Below are positions 41,153 through 49,727 of a DNA stretch of 64,000 nt, piece by piece. This DNA is from Methylobacterium currus (GTDB taxonomy: Bacteria > Pseudomonadota > Alphaproteobacteria > Rhizobiales > Beijerinckiaceae). The DNA lies in assembly GCF_003058325.1 (NCBI RefSeq), contig NZ_CP028844.1:205001-269000 (forward strand). Direction: 5' to 3'. Position 1 is the stretch's first letter. Each line of letters opens with the position of its first letter. Position numbers and translations under genes: made by a program. Under the pieces are notes generated by a model. That model saw only the letters and a list, made by a program, of their open reading frames with translations, was not told where the DNA came from and ran no database searches.

Positions 41153-41923
41153 TCACCCCGCGTCGCGCTCGAACATCAGACCCGCCTCGCGAAACCCCCC
41201 ATCGACGTTGAGGGTGTGGCCGTGGATGTAGCGGGCCTCGTCGGAGCACAGGAAGACCGCGGCGTCGGCGATCTCCTCCGGCGTGCCGTAGCGGGTCATC
41301 GGGATGCGGGCGGCATAGGCGGCCCGCGTCGCCCGGTCGTGCATCGCCTTGGCGATCTCGGTCTCGATCGCACCCGGCGCGATGTTGTTGACGTTGATGT
41401 TGTACTGGGCGAGCTCCACCGCCATCACCTTGGTGAGCAGTTCGAGCCCCGCCTTGGCCGAGCCGTAGGCCGCCCGGCCGTTGCCGCCGCGCTGGCCCGA
41501 CAGCGAGGCGATGTTGATGACCTTGCCGCCGCCGCTGCGCACCATCTCGCGGGCGCAGGCCTGCGCCACCATGAAGGCGCCGGTGAGATTGACCCCGATG
41601 ATGCGGTTCCAGTCGGCGAGGCTCGTCTCCAGGAACGGTGTGTTGGCGCCGATTCCCGCATTGTTGACCAGGATGTCGACGCGGCCATGGGCGGCGAGGA
41701 TCGCCGCCATCATCACGGCGACGGAATCCGGGTCCGCGACGTCGACGGTCACGGGCATCGCCTCCGCCCCCAGGCGGGCGGCGGCCTCCGCCGCGCCCGC
41801 CCCGTTCAGGTCGGCGATCGCGACCGTCGCGCCCTCGCGCACGAAGGCGGTCGCGACGGCGAGTCCGATGCCCCGCGCCGCCCCGGTCACGAGGGCGACC
41901 TTGCCTGCGAGCCGCTGCGTCAT
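41153..41923 (-). CDS. SDR-family oxidoreductase
   Basis: Classical short-chain dehydrogenase of 256 residues: cofactor motif VTGAARGIG, NNAG (VNNAGIGAN), catalytic Ser in INIASLSG and the intact YGSAK (Tyr-x-x-x-Lys), ending in the usual VDGGF. It is the third gene of a minus-strand operon behind a RuBisCO-like protein and an acid-sugar kinase, starting 10 nt after the kinase stop. It probably oxidises or reduces a branched or acidic sugar intermediate of that pathway. The reaction cannot be fixed from sequence. Confidence 0.88.
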   Translation of the reverse strand: MTQRLAGKVALVTGAARGIGLAVATAFVREGATVAIADLNGAGAAEAAARLGAEAMPVTVDVADPDSVAVMMAAILAAHGRVDILVNNAGIGANTPFLETSLADWNRIIGVNLTGAFMVAQACAREMVRSGGGKVINIASLSGQRGGNGRAAYGSAKAGLELLTKVMAVELAQYNINVNNIAPGAIETEIAKAMHDRATRAAYAARIPMTRYGTPEEIADAAVFLCSDEARYIHGHTLNVDGGFREAGLMFERDAG

Positions 41924-41933
41924 CGTCGTCTCC

Positions 41934-43325
41934 TCACGCGGGGGTGCGGCCGCCCTGCTTGACGGCCAGGAAGAAGTCGGGCCGGCCGACCTGGCCGCCC
42001 TTGAGCGCCAGTTCGAGACCGTCGAGCGGCGTGTCGGCGCCATGGGCGCGACAGAGTGGCGAGCCGGGATCGAGGGGAGCGAGCGCCGTGAGCGCGTCGA
42101 TCCCGAGCTGGAGCGCGGCATGGCCGGACGTGTCGCCACCGGCGATCACCGCCCGGGCCAGGCCTGCACCGAGCACGACCTCCCGCAAGATGCGCCCGAG
42201 CCCGGCCCCGAGCCGCTCGCTCGCCAGGACCGGATCGAGGCCCGCATTCGTCACGGCCTCCCGCAAGGCGGCGACCGCCGGGTCGTCCGGGCCGGCGGCG
42301 CTGTAGACCAGGGGATCGCGTCCCTCGCCGAGGGCCTCGCGCGCCGCCTCGACTGCCCGCCCGATCTCCTGCGCAAAGGCCCGGTCGTCGACGACGCGCC
42401 TCGCATCGAGCCGGATGCCGGCGAAGCCTCGGTCGAGCGCGTGGGCGATCTGGCCGGCCGTCGCCGGGGAGACCGATCCGGAGACGACCGCGATCCGCTC
42501 CACGGGTGCGCACCGGGCCGCCGGCGGCTCGGCCGGCAGCAGGCCCGCCCGGCGCCAATGGGCGACGAGGGCGGCCTCGACCCCCTGCGAGCCGACGGCG
42601 AAGACGGGCTGTCCGCCGCGCTCCCAGATCAGCCGGCCGGCCTCGGCCAGGGTCTCGGCATCGAGCACGTCGAGGGAGACGATTCTCCCGCCCTCGGCCA
42701 CGGCCCGATCGAGCGCCGCGTCGCCCTCGCCCCGCTTCATCGCCACGAAGTCGACGAGCCCGACCGGCAAGGCGGTCTGACGGGCGAGGTGGCGGCCGAG
42801 ATCGGCCTCGTCCATCGGCGTGACCGGGTGGCGGGCCATGGTCGGGTGGCGGTCGAGGCGGTAGCCCCGGCCGCCGGCCGCCGCGAACAGGTGGCCGAAG
42901 CTCTGGTAGCGCCCCATCCCCGGATCGGCGACGACCATCGGGGTCCAGGCGCCGGAGAAGATGGATCGGCCGATCTCGACGGCGCGGCCGATCGAGCCGA
43001 CATGCGGCGCCGAATCGAAGGTCGAGCAGACCTTGTAATGCGCGATCCGAGCGCCGAGGGAGGCGAGGAGCCGGAAGGCGGGGGGCAATTCCCGGTCCAT
43101 CCAGGCCGGCGGCTGCGAGCGCGCCACCCCGGCGATGCCGATCGCGCGGGCGCCCGCGAAGGCCTTCAGGCGCGCTTCGCTCGGGGCAGAGAGGAACAGC
43201 ACGGTCTCGAGCCCGGCGAAGGCCAGCACCTCCATCGCCGCCGAGGAGCCGGTGAAGTCGTCGCCGTAGAAGGCGACGAGGGGACCGTCGGGGAGCGGGC
43301 GAGAACCCTGGCACCCGGCGGTCAC
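41934..43325 (-). CDS. Four-carbon acid sugar kinase family protein (DUF1537; OiaK-like)
   Basis: Kinase of 463 residues. The N-terminal sugar-binding domain opens with VAFYGDDFTGSSAAMEVL; the C-terminal nucleotide-binding domain has VVSGSVSPATAGQI and VIAGGDTSGHAAL. These are the DUF1537 marks seen in OtnK/DtnK and 3-oxo-isoapionate kinase OiaK. The GTG start at 43325 overlaps the stop of the RuBisCO-like gene (GTGA). Pairing with an RLP points to OiaK over a tetronate kinase, because in apiose catabolism the phosphorylated oxo-acid is the RLP substrate. Confidence 0.85.
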   Translation of the reverse strand: MTAGCQGSRPLPDGPLVAFYGDDFTGSSAAMEVLAFAGLETVLFLSAPSEARLKAFAGARAIGIAGVARSQPPAWMDRELPPAFRLLASLGARIAHYKVCSTFDSAPHVGSIGRAVEIGRSIFSGAWTPMVVADPGMGRYQSFGHLFAAAGGRGYRLDRHPTMARHPVTPMDEADLGRHLARQTALPVGLVDFVAMKRGEGDAALDRAVAEGGRIVSLDVLDAETLAEAGRLIWERGGQPVFAVGSQGVEAALVAHWRRAGLLPAEPPAARCAPVERIAVVSGSVSPATAGQIAHALDRGFAGIRLDARRVVDDRAFAQEIGRAVEAAREALGEGRDPLVYSAAGPDDPAVAALREAVTNAGLDPVLASERLGAGLGRILREVVLGAGLARAVIAGGDTSGHAALQLGIDALTALAPLDPGSPLCRAHGADTPLDGLELALKGGQVGRPDFFLAVKQGGRTPA

Positions 43326-44596
43326 GCCGCTCCCTCCAGCGCCTGGGCCAGAGCCGGATGGGTGCGGGCATGGTCGGGGAGCGGGATGCCCGCGACCGCC
43401 GCCTCCCAGGCCTGGCGCAGGGCCGCCACCCCCTCGCCGGGCCCGCCCGGATGGGCGACGATGCCGCCGCCCGCCGTCACGATGAGATCGGTCGAGCCGA
43501 GGGCCGCGAAGGTGCCGGGCGCCTGCCGTACCGTCTGTCCCGATGAGAAGACCGGCATGGCGAGGCAGGGCTTGTCGGGAAAGAGCGGGGTCAGGCAGGT
43601 GCGGGCCGAGGCGACGACGCTGTCGTCGTCCTCCGAGAACTTGTTGTCGAGGCCGTTGACATGCATGTGGTCGGCGCCGGCGAGCCGCCAGATCTTCTGC
43701 CAGGCGACGTAGGACCAGCCGAGCAGCGGGTGGCGGGCGAGATAGCCCCAGCCGTTGCGATGGGCGTGGATCGGCAATTCGCTCATCCGCGCCAGCTCGA
43801 TCATCCCGACGAGGCCGACCGAGTTGAGGCTCGCCATCACGCAGGTGCCGCCGAGGTCGCGCACGAGGTCGTGGCGCCGTCGCATCTGGTCGATCTCGCC
43901 GGTGAGGTTGAAGGCGACCATCACCTTCCGGCCGGTGCGCTCGGCATGGTCGTTGACGACCCGCATCACCGCGCGCGCCCGGTCGTCGAACGGGCAATGC
44001 GGCCCGTCGGCCTGCAATTCGTCGTCCTTGATGAAGTCGATGCCGCCCTCGCAGAGGGTGCGCACCAGGGCGGCGGTCTCCTCGGGCCCGAAGCCGACGC
44101 TCGGCTTGATGATGGTGCCGATGATCGGGCGCCCCTCGATGCCGGCGAGGCGCCGCGTGCCCCCGATTCCGAATCGCGGGCCCGGATAGGCCTCGGCGAA
44201 GGCCTGCGGCAGCCGGATGTCGAGGAGGCGCAGGCCCGTGATCGGGCGCAATTCGAACAGGTTGCCGGCGACGGTGGCCAGGAGGTTCGGCAGCGAGGGA
44301 CCGAGATTCTCGATCGGCCAGGACAGGGTGACGTGCGCGCGGCGCAAGCGGGCCGGATCGACCGCGGCGGTGGTCGGCAGCGACGGGCCGGCAACGGCCT
44401 CGTCCAGCACCTCCAGGCGCTCGACCCGGGCGGCGGAGCGGGCCTTGAGCTCCGGTGTCTCCCCCGGCACGGGCACGAAGGTGCCGCTCGATTGCTCGCC
44501 GGCCATCGTCTCCGCCACCCGGCCGGGATCGCTCGCGGTCTCGAGCAGGTAGTCGGCCTCGATCCGGATCGGGGGCGCGGCAGGACGCTGGCTCAT
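43322..44596 (-). CDS. RuBisCO-like protein (OiaX/OiaT-like)
   Basis: RuBisCO large-chain superfamily protein of 424 residues. Lys164 in TIIKPSVG corresponds to RuBisCO Lys175. GGIDFIKDDE gives the carbamylation lysine 190 and metal ligands Asp192 and Glu193 (RuBisCO Lys201, Asp203, Glu204). The C-terminal phosphate site is VTAGGGIVAHPGG. True RuBisCO features such as the canonical loop-6 and N-terminal substrate residues differ, so CO2 fixation is not expected. RLPs next to DUF1537 kinases decarboxylate or transcarboxylate 3-oxo-isoapionate 4-phosphate in D-apiose catabolism. First gene of the operon, divergent from a LysR gene. Confidence 0.88.
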   Translation of the reverse strand: MSQRPAAPPIRIEADYLLETASDPGRVAETMAGEQSSGTFVPVPGETPELKARSAARVERLEVLDEAVAGPSLPTTAAVDPARLRRAHVTLSWPIENLGPSLPNLLATVAGNLFELRPITGLRLLDIRLPQAFAEAYPGPRFGIGGTRRLAGIEGRPIIGTIIKPSVGFGPEETAALVRTLCEGGIDFIKDDELQADGPHCPFDDRARAVMRVVNDHAERTGRKVMVAFNLTGEIDQMRRRHDLVRDLGGTCVMASLNSVGLVGMIELARMSELPIHAHRNGWGYLARHPLLGWSYVAWQKIWRLAGADHMHVNGLDNKFSEDDDSVVASARTCLTPLFPDKPCLAMPVFSSGQTVRQAPGTFAALGSTDLIVTAGGGIVAHPGGPGEGVAALRQAWEAAVAGIPLPDHARTHPALAQALEGAA

Positions 44597-44738
44597 ACAC
44601 TCGGCTCCGGGGAAGCGCGCCGCCGGCGCGGGCCGTGACCCTAACGACGTCTCGGACGCGCGAGAACTTGAGTTCGGCGCAGCGACCTGTGAGAAAAACT
44701 CGTACGTGCCCGGGAGCCCGCATGCCCAGGGGAAAGAC
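44597..44738. promoter_or_regulatory. Divergent promoter region of the RLP operon and its LysR regulator
   Basis: This 142-nt gap separates divergent starts, the normal site for a LysR operator. GAACT-TG-AGTTC at 44664-44675 is a perfect inverted repeat. A GAG-AAAAA-CTC element follows near 44692-44702, and AGGGGAAAG just before the LysR start is its ribosome-binding site. Confidence 0.5.
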
Positions 44739-45620
44739 ATGCCGAAGCCGCGCCTGCCCCTCAACGCGTTGCGCGCCTTCGAGGCCGCGTCCCGCCTCGG
44801 CAGCATGAGCGCCGCGGCGATCGAGCTCGGCGTCACCCACGGAGCGGTGAGCCGGCAGGTCCGTGCCCTCGAGGCGCAGCTCGGGCTGCCCCTCCTCGAT
44901 CGCGGCGCCCGGGCCGTCGCGCCGACGCCGGAGGGGGCGCGGCTCGCCGCCGAGCTGGCGGAGAGCTTCGAGCGGATGCAGGCCGCGGTGGCGCGGGTGC
45001 AGCCGGGCCCGCTGACCCTGTCCTCCTCGGCCACCGTGATGATGCGCTGGCTCATCCCGCGGCTGGAGCGCTTCAAGCGGGACCACCCATCGATCGAGCT
45101 CAGGCTGACCGTCAGCTACGGCGAGGTCGATTTCATCCGCGACGAGATCGGTCTCGCCATCCGCAACAGCATGGTCCGCGCGCCTCCGAGCGCGCTCGCC
45201 GAGACCTTGACCCGCGAGGAGATCGGGCCGGTCTGCCACCCCGACTACGCCCTGCGGGTGACGGCCGGCGGGCCGGACGACCTCGTCGCGCGGGCCCGCA
45301 TCCTCGGTACCGCGACGCGGCCGGACGCCTGGGCCGAATGGGCCCGGGCGATCGGGCGGCCCGACCTCGCGATCGCGCCCGACGAGGCGTTCGGGCATTT
45401 CTACCTGGTGATCCAGGCGGCGGCCTGCGGCCTCGGCTTCGCCCTGGCACCGCGCCTCCTCGTCGAGGACGAGATCGCCGCCGGCCACCTCGTCGCGCCG
45501 CTGGGCTTCGTGCCCGGCCCGCACGCGATGCAGCTCTGGACCGCCGAGCACCTGCGCCACCGGCCCGACCTGCGCGTCGTGGCCGACTGGCTGCGGCGGG
45601 AGATGGCTGGGACGCGTTGA
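44739..45620 (+). CDS. LysR-family regulator (GcvA-like)
   Basis: LysR protein of 293 residues. The HTH (LGSMSAAAIELGVTHGAVSR) begins at the N-terminal LPLNALRAFEAASRLGS, the pattern of the GcvA/AmpR subgroup. The effector domain runs to the C-terminus. ATG 44739 follows AGGGGAAAG; a GTG at 44706 would add 11 non-family residues. Divergent from the RLP-kinase-SDR operon, which it likely activates in response to a pathway intermediate. Confidence 0.9.
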   Translation: MPKPRLPLNALRAFEAASRLGSMSAAAIELGVTHGAVSRQVRALEAQLGLPLLDRGARAVAPTPEGARLAAELAESFERMQAAVARVQPGPLTLSSSATVMMRWLIPRLERFKRDHPSIELRLTVSYGEVDFIRDEIGLAIRNSMVRAPPSALAETLTREEIGPVCHPDYALRVTAGGPDDLVARARILGTATRPDAWAEWARAIGRPDLAIAPDEAFGHFYLVIQAAACGLGFALAPRLLVEDEIAAGHLVAPLGFVPGPHAMQLWTAEHLRHRPDLRVVADWLRREMAGTR

Positions 45621-45646
45621 TCCGCAAGCGGGACAGGAGCCTTACG

Positions 45647-46549
45647 ATGGACGCAGCCGCCGACCTGGACGAGCCGATCCCCTATCGGGCGCGCACGCGG
45701 GCCTATTACGGCGCCCTCGGCTACCCGCCCTATCGCTGGGCGCGTTTCGACGACGTCCCCTTCGCCCCTCTCCGAAAACCCCTGCCGGAGGCCTGCCTCG
45801 CCCTCGTCACGACGGCCGCCCCCTACCAGCCGGACAAGGGCGACCAGGCCCCCGGTGCGCCCTATAACGGCGCGGCCAAGTTCTTCACCGTCTATTCCGG
45901 CCCGACCGACAGCGACCCGGACCTGCGCATCGCCCACATCGCCTATGACCGCGACCACACGCGGGCGGACGATCCCGACACCTACTTTCCGCTCGCGGCC
46001 CTGCGGGCGGCGGAGGCCGCAGGGCGGATCGGCCGTGTTGCCTCCCGCTTCCACGGCCTGCCGACGAACCGCAGCCAGCGCGTCACGATCGAGACCGACG
46101 CGCCGGAGATCGTCCGCCGCGTCCGCGCCGACGGGGCCGATGCGGCGATCCTCGTGGCGAACTGCCCGGTCTGTCACCAATCGCTCGCGCTCGCCGCCCG
46201 GGCGCTGGAGGAAGCCGGCCTCGCCACCGTGCTGATGGGCTGCGCCAAGGACGTCGTCGAGCATTGCGGGGTGCCGCGCTTCCTGTTCAGCGATTTTCCT
46301 CTCGGCAACGCCGCCGGCCGGCCGCACGACCGGGCCTCGCAGGCGGCGACGCTGGACCTGGCCCTCGCCCTCCTCGAATCGGCAATAGCACCGCGCACGA
46401 CCGTGCAATCGCCGCAAGCCTGGAGCGCCGACCCGTCCTGGAAGGCGGATTACGCGAGCCTGCACCGCCTCTCGGCCGAGGAGATCGCGCGCCGGCGCGA
46501 GGCGTTCGAGTCCGAGAAGCGCAAGGCGCGGCCTGAGCGACGGGCGTGA
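45647..46549 (+). CDS. GrdB/PrdB-like (glycine/sarcosine/betaine reductase component B family) protein
   Basis: Cytoplasmic protein of 300 residues. Motifs I associate with the non-selenium relatives of GrdB/PrdB are RTRAYYGALGYPPYRWARF, LVTTAAPYQPDKGD, and AAILVANCPVCHQSLALAAR with a CxxC pair where the anaerobic enzymes carry selenocysteine. GGACAGGAG precedes the start. It is 26 nt downstream of the LysR gene on the same strand. Aerobic relatives are of unknown activity; a thiol-dependent reduction or C-N/C-S cleavage is conceivable. Family naming is tentative. Confidence 0.65.
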   Translation: MDAAADLDEPIPYRARTRAYYGALGYPPYRWARFDDVPFAPLRKPLPEACLALVTTAAPYQPDKGDQAPGAPYNGAAKFFTVYSGPTDSDPDLRIAHIAYDRDHTRADDPDTYFPLAALRAAEAAGRIGRVASRFHGLPTNRSQRVTIETDAPEIVRRVRADGADAAILVANCPVCHQSLALAARALEEAGLATVLMGCAKDVVEHCGVPRFLFSDFPLGNAAGRPHDRASQAATLDLALALLESAIAPRTTVQSPQAWSADPSWKADYASLHRLSAEEIARRREAFESEKRKARPERRA

Positions 46550-46651
46550 CGGCGGTTCCACACCGGGCCCGTCCTGCGCCGCGTCGGCCACGCTCCCGCC
46601 AGGAACGGCTGCTACGGGATCAGCCTCCCGTCCACAGCCAGCCGATCGTCG

Positions 46652-47269
46652 ATGCTCGCCCGTACAGCCGTGCTCCTCCTCCTCGCCGGTCCCGCCCTCG
46701 CGCAGGACTACAACCGCAACGACCTGGTGCGCGGCCTCTGCCACAAGGATGGCTGCGACGAGTTCCAGGTCCTGCGGGTCGAGCCGATGCTGACCGGCAC
46801 CACCGGCAGCCTCAAGCGCACGCAGGTGAAGACCTTCCACGCGAGCCATGCCGGCCGCAGCGAGCGCGAGGCGGAAGCAGGCTACGTCTATTGCTCGCCG
46901 ACGAAGCCCGCCGTGATGGCGCAGGGCAAGACCCGCACGGCAGCCTTCATGCTGGCCCCCTTCGCCACCGAGGACAGCAGCGAGACGATCCGCAAGAACG
47001 CCAACTTCGTCGCGATGTACTTCGCCATCTGCCACGGCCCGGACGTCGCCCGGCAGGCGGTGCGCGACCTGCGCGGCACGGCCTCCTCCCTCGGCTACCG
47101 CGTCGCCGCGACGGCCTCCCGGATGGTCGAGCTGACGGCGCCGGTGGACATCGTCGACCGGGCGCCCGCGCCGCCGGTGGCCCAGGCGCCCCGCCCCGCG
47201 CCGACCGCCCCGCCGCGGCGGGAGGCGGCGCCGGCCCTGCTGCCCCCGGGAGAGATCCCGGAGGATTGA
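46652..47269 (+). CDS. Secreted hypothetical protein
   Basis: Protein of 205 residues with a short signal peptide (LARTAVLLLLAGPALAQ). The mature domain (about 20-160) has four cysteines (LCHKDGC, VYCSPT, AICHGP) that could form disulfides. It ends in a Pro/Ala-rich tail (about 165-205) like a periplasmic or envelope-spanning linker. No family recognised. It stands alone between the GrdB-like gene and a convergent small secreted protein gene. Confidence 0.7.
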   Translation: MLARTAVLLLLAGPALAQDYNRNDLVRGLCHKDGCDEFQVLRVEPMLTGTTGSLKRTQVKTFHASHAGRSEREAEAGYVYCSPTKPAVMAQGKTRTAAFMLAPFATEDSSETIRKNANFVAMYFAICHGPDVARQAVRDLRGTASSLGYRVAATASRMVELTAPVDIVDRAPAPPVAQAPRPAPTAPPRREAAPALLPPGEIPED

Positions 47270-47510
47270 GCCGGCTCTCGTCCCGAGAGGGACGGGCCGA
47301 GCGGAGAACCTTCCGGGGCGCGACAGGCACGGGATGTCGCCTCGCCGCGGAAGAAGCTGGGCTCGCCCGCCGGCGTTCCCGGGCATCCTCGCCCGCAGAC
47401 GAGAGAAGCCCCGCCGTGGCGGGGGCCGGGCGGGGCGGGAAGTCGAGGTCCAGATGTCGCAACCTTAGCGTCGGCCCGGTCGCCGGCGCATCCTCCATTT
47501 GCAGGAGAGA

Positions 47511-47810
47511 TCAGGCGTGCGGGCGGGCCCGGCGCCGCGGCATCGCCCGCGCCGTCGCGGCCGGCGCGCAACGCTGCCAGCCCCAATGGTCGTAGTCGGT
47601 CGTGGCGCGCGACTCGCACCAGCCCTGGCGGCGCAGCGACGCGGCGTAGCGGTCGCGGTCCTCGCAGGCCTGGTTGGCGAGCGGCGAGGCCGGCAGGGCG
47701 CAGGCCGCATCGGCCCGCTGCCACCGGGCCACCGCGTCCTCCGCGGCGAGGACGGGGCCGGCACAAGCGGCCAGCAGGGTGAGGACGAGGAGCGAACGCA
47801 GGAGCGACAT
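47511..47810 (-). CDS. Small secreted hypothetical protein
   Basis: Product of 99 residues with a signal peptide (SLLRSLLVLTLLAACAGPVLA). The mature part carries cysteines in DAACALPA, NQACEDRD, GWCESR and QRCAPAA, so it is probably disulfide-bonded in the periplasm. The tail is Arg/Ala-rich. No family recognised. A GTG at 47813 is the only earlier start. Confidence 0.6.
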   Translation of the reverse strand: MSLLRSLLVLTLLAACAGPVLAAEDAVARWQRADAACALPASPLANQACEDRDRYAASLRRQGWCESRATTDYDHWGWQRCAPAATARAMPRRRARPHA

Positions 47811-48125
47811 CACGCGGGCCTTCGGTAGAGTGAAGGGTGATCGATGACCGATGATCGTGGCGGGGATCGGACGGATTCGCGCAGTCCCGTCAAGCAGAAT
47901 CCCGTCCCCGCCATCGGGCTTAATCCTTTTGGATGAGTTTTTCCGCGGGTCTGGACTGTCCCTCTGCGGCTTGGGCGAGGCGGACCGGCCCGGCCCTCCT
48001 CGGCCCGCTTCCTGCCGTCGCCGGCCCGGCCGTCCTGCCCGGGCTGTGCCGCCGGCGCCCTCGCCAGCGCCGCAATCCTGTGCTCAAAGGGCCCGGACCT
48101 CACCCAGACGGGCACTCCCAGACCC
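47811..48125. other. Gene-free divergent gap
   Basis: The 315 nt between the small secreted protein gene (minus) and the DedA-like gene (plus) hold no credible gene. The sequence is GC-rich after 47940; both promoters are expected here but no clear -35/-10 pair was found. Confidence 0.4.
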
Positions 48126-48707
48126 ATGCTGCGCCGCCTCTACGAGTGGATCCTCGCCCTCGCCGCGCGCCCTTCGGCTCCCTACGCGCTCGGCGCGGTC
48201 TCCTTCGCCGAGAGCTCGTTCTTCCCGATCCCGCCGGACGTGATGCTGGTGCCGATGGCGGTGACCCGGCCGGAGAAGGCCTGGACCTACGCGCTGATCG
48301 CGACGTTGACCTCGGTCGTCGGCGGGATTGCCGGCTACGCCATCGGCGCGCTGCTCTACGATTCGCTCGGCGCCTGGCTCTTCCATCTCTACGGGCTCGA
48401 CAAGGGGGCCGACGCCTTCCGGGAGGCCTATGCGCATTACGGCCACTGGGTGATCCTGCTCAAAGGCCTCACCCCGATCCCCTACAAGCTCGTCACCATC
48501 ACGTCGGGCTTCGCCGGCTACGACCTGTTCTGGTTCATCGTGCTGTCGCTGATCACCCGGGGTGCGCGGTTCTTCATCCTGGCGGGGCTCGTCGGCCGCT
48601 ACGGCGTCGGTATCCGGACCGTCCTCGACCGGCACCTGAACGCGGTGGCGGCCGTGTTCGTGGCGGTCGGCGTGCTCGGCTTCGTCGGCTTCCGCTACCT
48701 GTTCTGA
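48126..48707 (+). CDS. YqaA/DedA-family membrane protein
   Basis: Membrane protein of 193 residues of the SNARE-associated/DedA (VTT) superfamily. Landmarks are the re-entrant loop AESSFFPIPPDVMLVPMAV, GYAIGALLY, and KGLTPIPYKLVTITSGFAGY with the conserved Pro-Tyr. DedA relatives move lipids such as undecaprenyl phosphate or phosphatidylethanolamine across the inner membrane; the YqaA branch is less studied. It precedes dsbB by 13 nt on the same strand, a gene pair common in Rhizobiales. Confidence 0.88.
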   Translation: MLRRLYEWILALAARPSAPYALGAVSFAESSFFPIPPDVMLVPMAVTRPEKAWTYALIATLTSVVGGIAGYAIGALLYDSLGAWLFHLYGLDKGADAFREAYAHYGHWVILLKGLTPIPYKLVTITSGFAGYDLFWFIVLSLITRGARFFILAGLVGRYGVGIRTVLDRHLNAVAAVFVAVGVLGFVGFRYLF

Positions 48708-48720
48708 AGGCATCACGCCC

Positions 48721-49233
48721 ATGGCCCAGGCCTCGATGGCTCACGCCCTCACCGCTCCCCGGCCGGCGGCCCTGCTGGTGCTCGTCGGCGCCGCCGCCAC
48801 GGTGGGCGGCGCGCTGATCTTCCAGCACGTCCTCGGCTACGTGCCGTGCAAGCTCTGCCTGACCGAACGCCAGCCCTACTACCTCGCCGTGCCGCTCCTT
48901 GCCGCCGCCCTGCTGCTGCCGCGCCGTCCCGCGTCCTGGCTGCTGGCGCTGGTGGCGGTGATCTTCCTGGTCGGGGCCGGGCTCGGCGCCTACCATGCCG
49001 GGGCCGAGTGGGGCTTCTGGCCGGGACCGAGCGATTGCGGCGGCGGGGCCGGCCCGGCACCGGCCGGCGTCAACGACTTCCTCAAGGCCCTCGAGAGCAC
49101 CCGCCCGGTGGATTGCACCGCGGCGGCCTGGCGCTTCCTCGGGATCTCGCTCGCCGGCTACAACGCCCTGATCGCCGTCGTCCTGGCGGCTTTCGCCGGC
49201 ATCGCGGCCCTGCGGGGCCTGCGCCGCGGCTGA
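48721..49233 (+). CDS. dsbB: Disulfide bond formation protein B
   Basis: Inner-membrane quinone reductase of 170 residues that reoxidises DsbA. Four transmembrane helices; the first redox pair is Cys43-Cys46 in VPCKLCLTERQPYY and the second pair is Cys106 and Cys132 in the long periplasmic loop. All four required cysteines are present. It lies directly behind the YqaA-like gene. Confidence 0.92.
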   Translation: MAQASMAHALTAPRPAALLVLVGAAATVGGALIFQHVLGYVPCKLCLTERQPYYLAVPLLAAALLLPRRPASWLLALVAVIFLVGAGLGAYHAGAEWGFWPGPSDCGGGAGPAPAGVNDFLKALESTRPVDCTAAAWRFLGISLAGYNALIAVVLAAFAGIAALRGLRRG

Positions 49234-49237
49234 CCCG

Positions 49238-49561
49238 TCAGCGCTTCGGTTTCATTACCGTCGGCTCGGCGAGGAGCGCGGCCAGCCGCTCGGAATCGAG
49301 GGCAGGCTCCGCCTTCTTCACCTCCTTCTTCGGCGCCGCCTTGGGCTCGACCTTCGCCAGCCGGGCCATCCTGGCGGCGGGCGGCATCGGCACGATCGAG
49401 CCGGTGGTGACCGGCTCGTCCAGGGGCGCGGCCTTGACCGCAGCGACCACTTGCGGCGGTTGCGGCGGCTCGCGGTCGAGCTGCGCCGAGCAGACGGCGC
49501 ACACCGTGGCGAAGCCGAGGCCGGCGATCATCGCGAGGGTGAGATTGGTACGCAGGGACAC
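49238..49561 (-). CDS. Membrane-anchored hypothetical protein
   Basis: Product of 107 residues: an N-terminal hydrophobic segment (NLTLAMIAGLGFATVCAVC) as anchor or signal, then a Pro-rich stretch, the TTGSIVPMPPA motif common in Methylobacterium envelope proteins, and a Lys/Ala-rich tail (KAAPKKEVKKAEP). No family or function recognised. Convergent with dsbB. Confidence 0.6.
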   Translation of the reverse strand: MSLRTNLTLAMIAGLGFATVCAVCSAQLDREPPQPPQVVAAVKAAPLDEPVTTGSIVPMPPAARMARLAKVEPKAAPKKEVKKAEPALDSERLAALLAEPTVMKPKR

Positions 49562-49727
49562 GGTCGGATACTCAGGAACGGTTGACCATCGGCGAGCCTA
49601 GGCGCCGATCCCTTAATGATCTCCTCAGGTCTCCGCGACTCCGTTCAGGATTCGCATACCACACCGGCAGTGCCGGACGAACCTGGCAGAGCTTGACGAT
49701 TTATTGCCGGGATCCAAAGGAGGACCG

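Noticed and set aside
43322..44596. True CO2-fixing RuBisCO large subunit
   Set aside because: Length (424 aa) and the motifs around substrate binding differ from form I-III enzymes, and no small subunit or phosphoribulokinase is near.
41934..45560. A 1208-codon minus-strand frame
   Set aside because: Only the 41934-43325 part is real (kinase). The remainder is antisense to the LysR gene or in the wrong frame of the RuBisCO-like gene.
45647..46549. Possible selenocysteine protein
   Set aside because: The position holds ordinary cysteine codons and the frame has no in-frame TGA, so no Sec is encoded.
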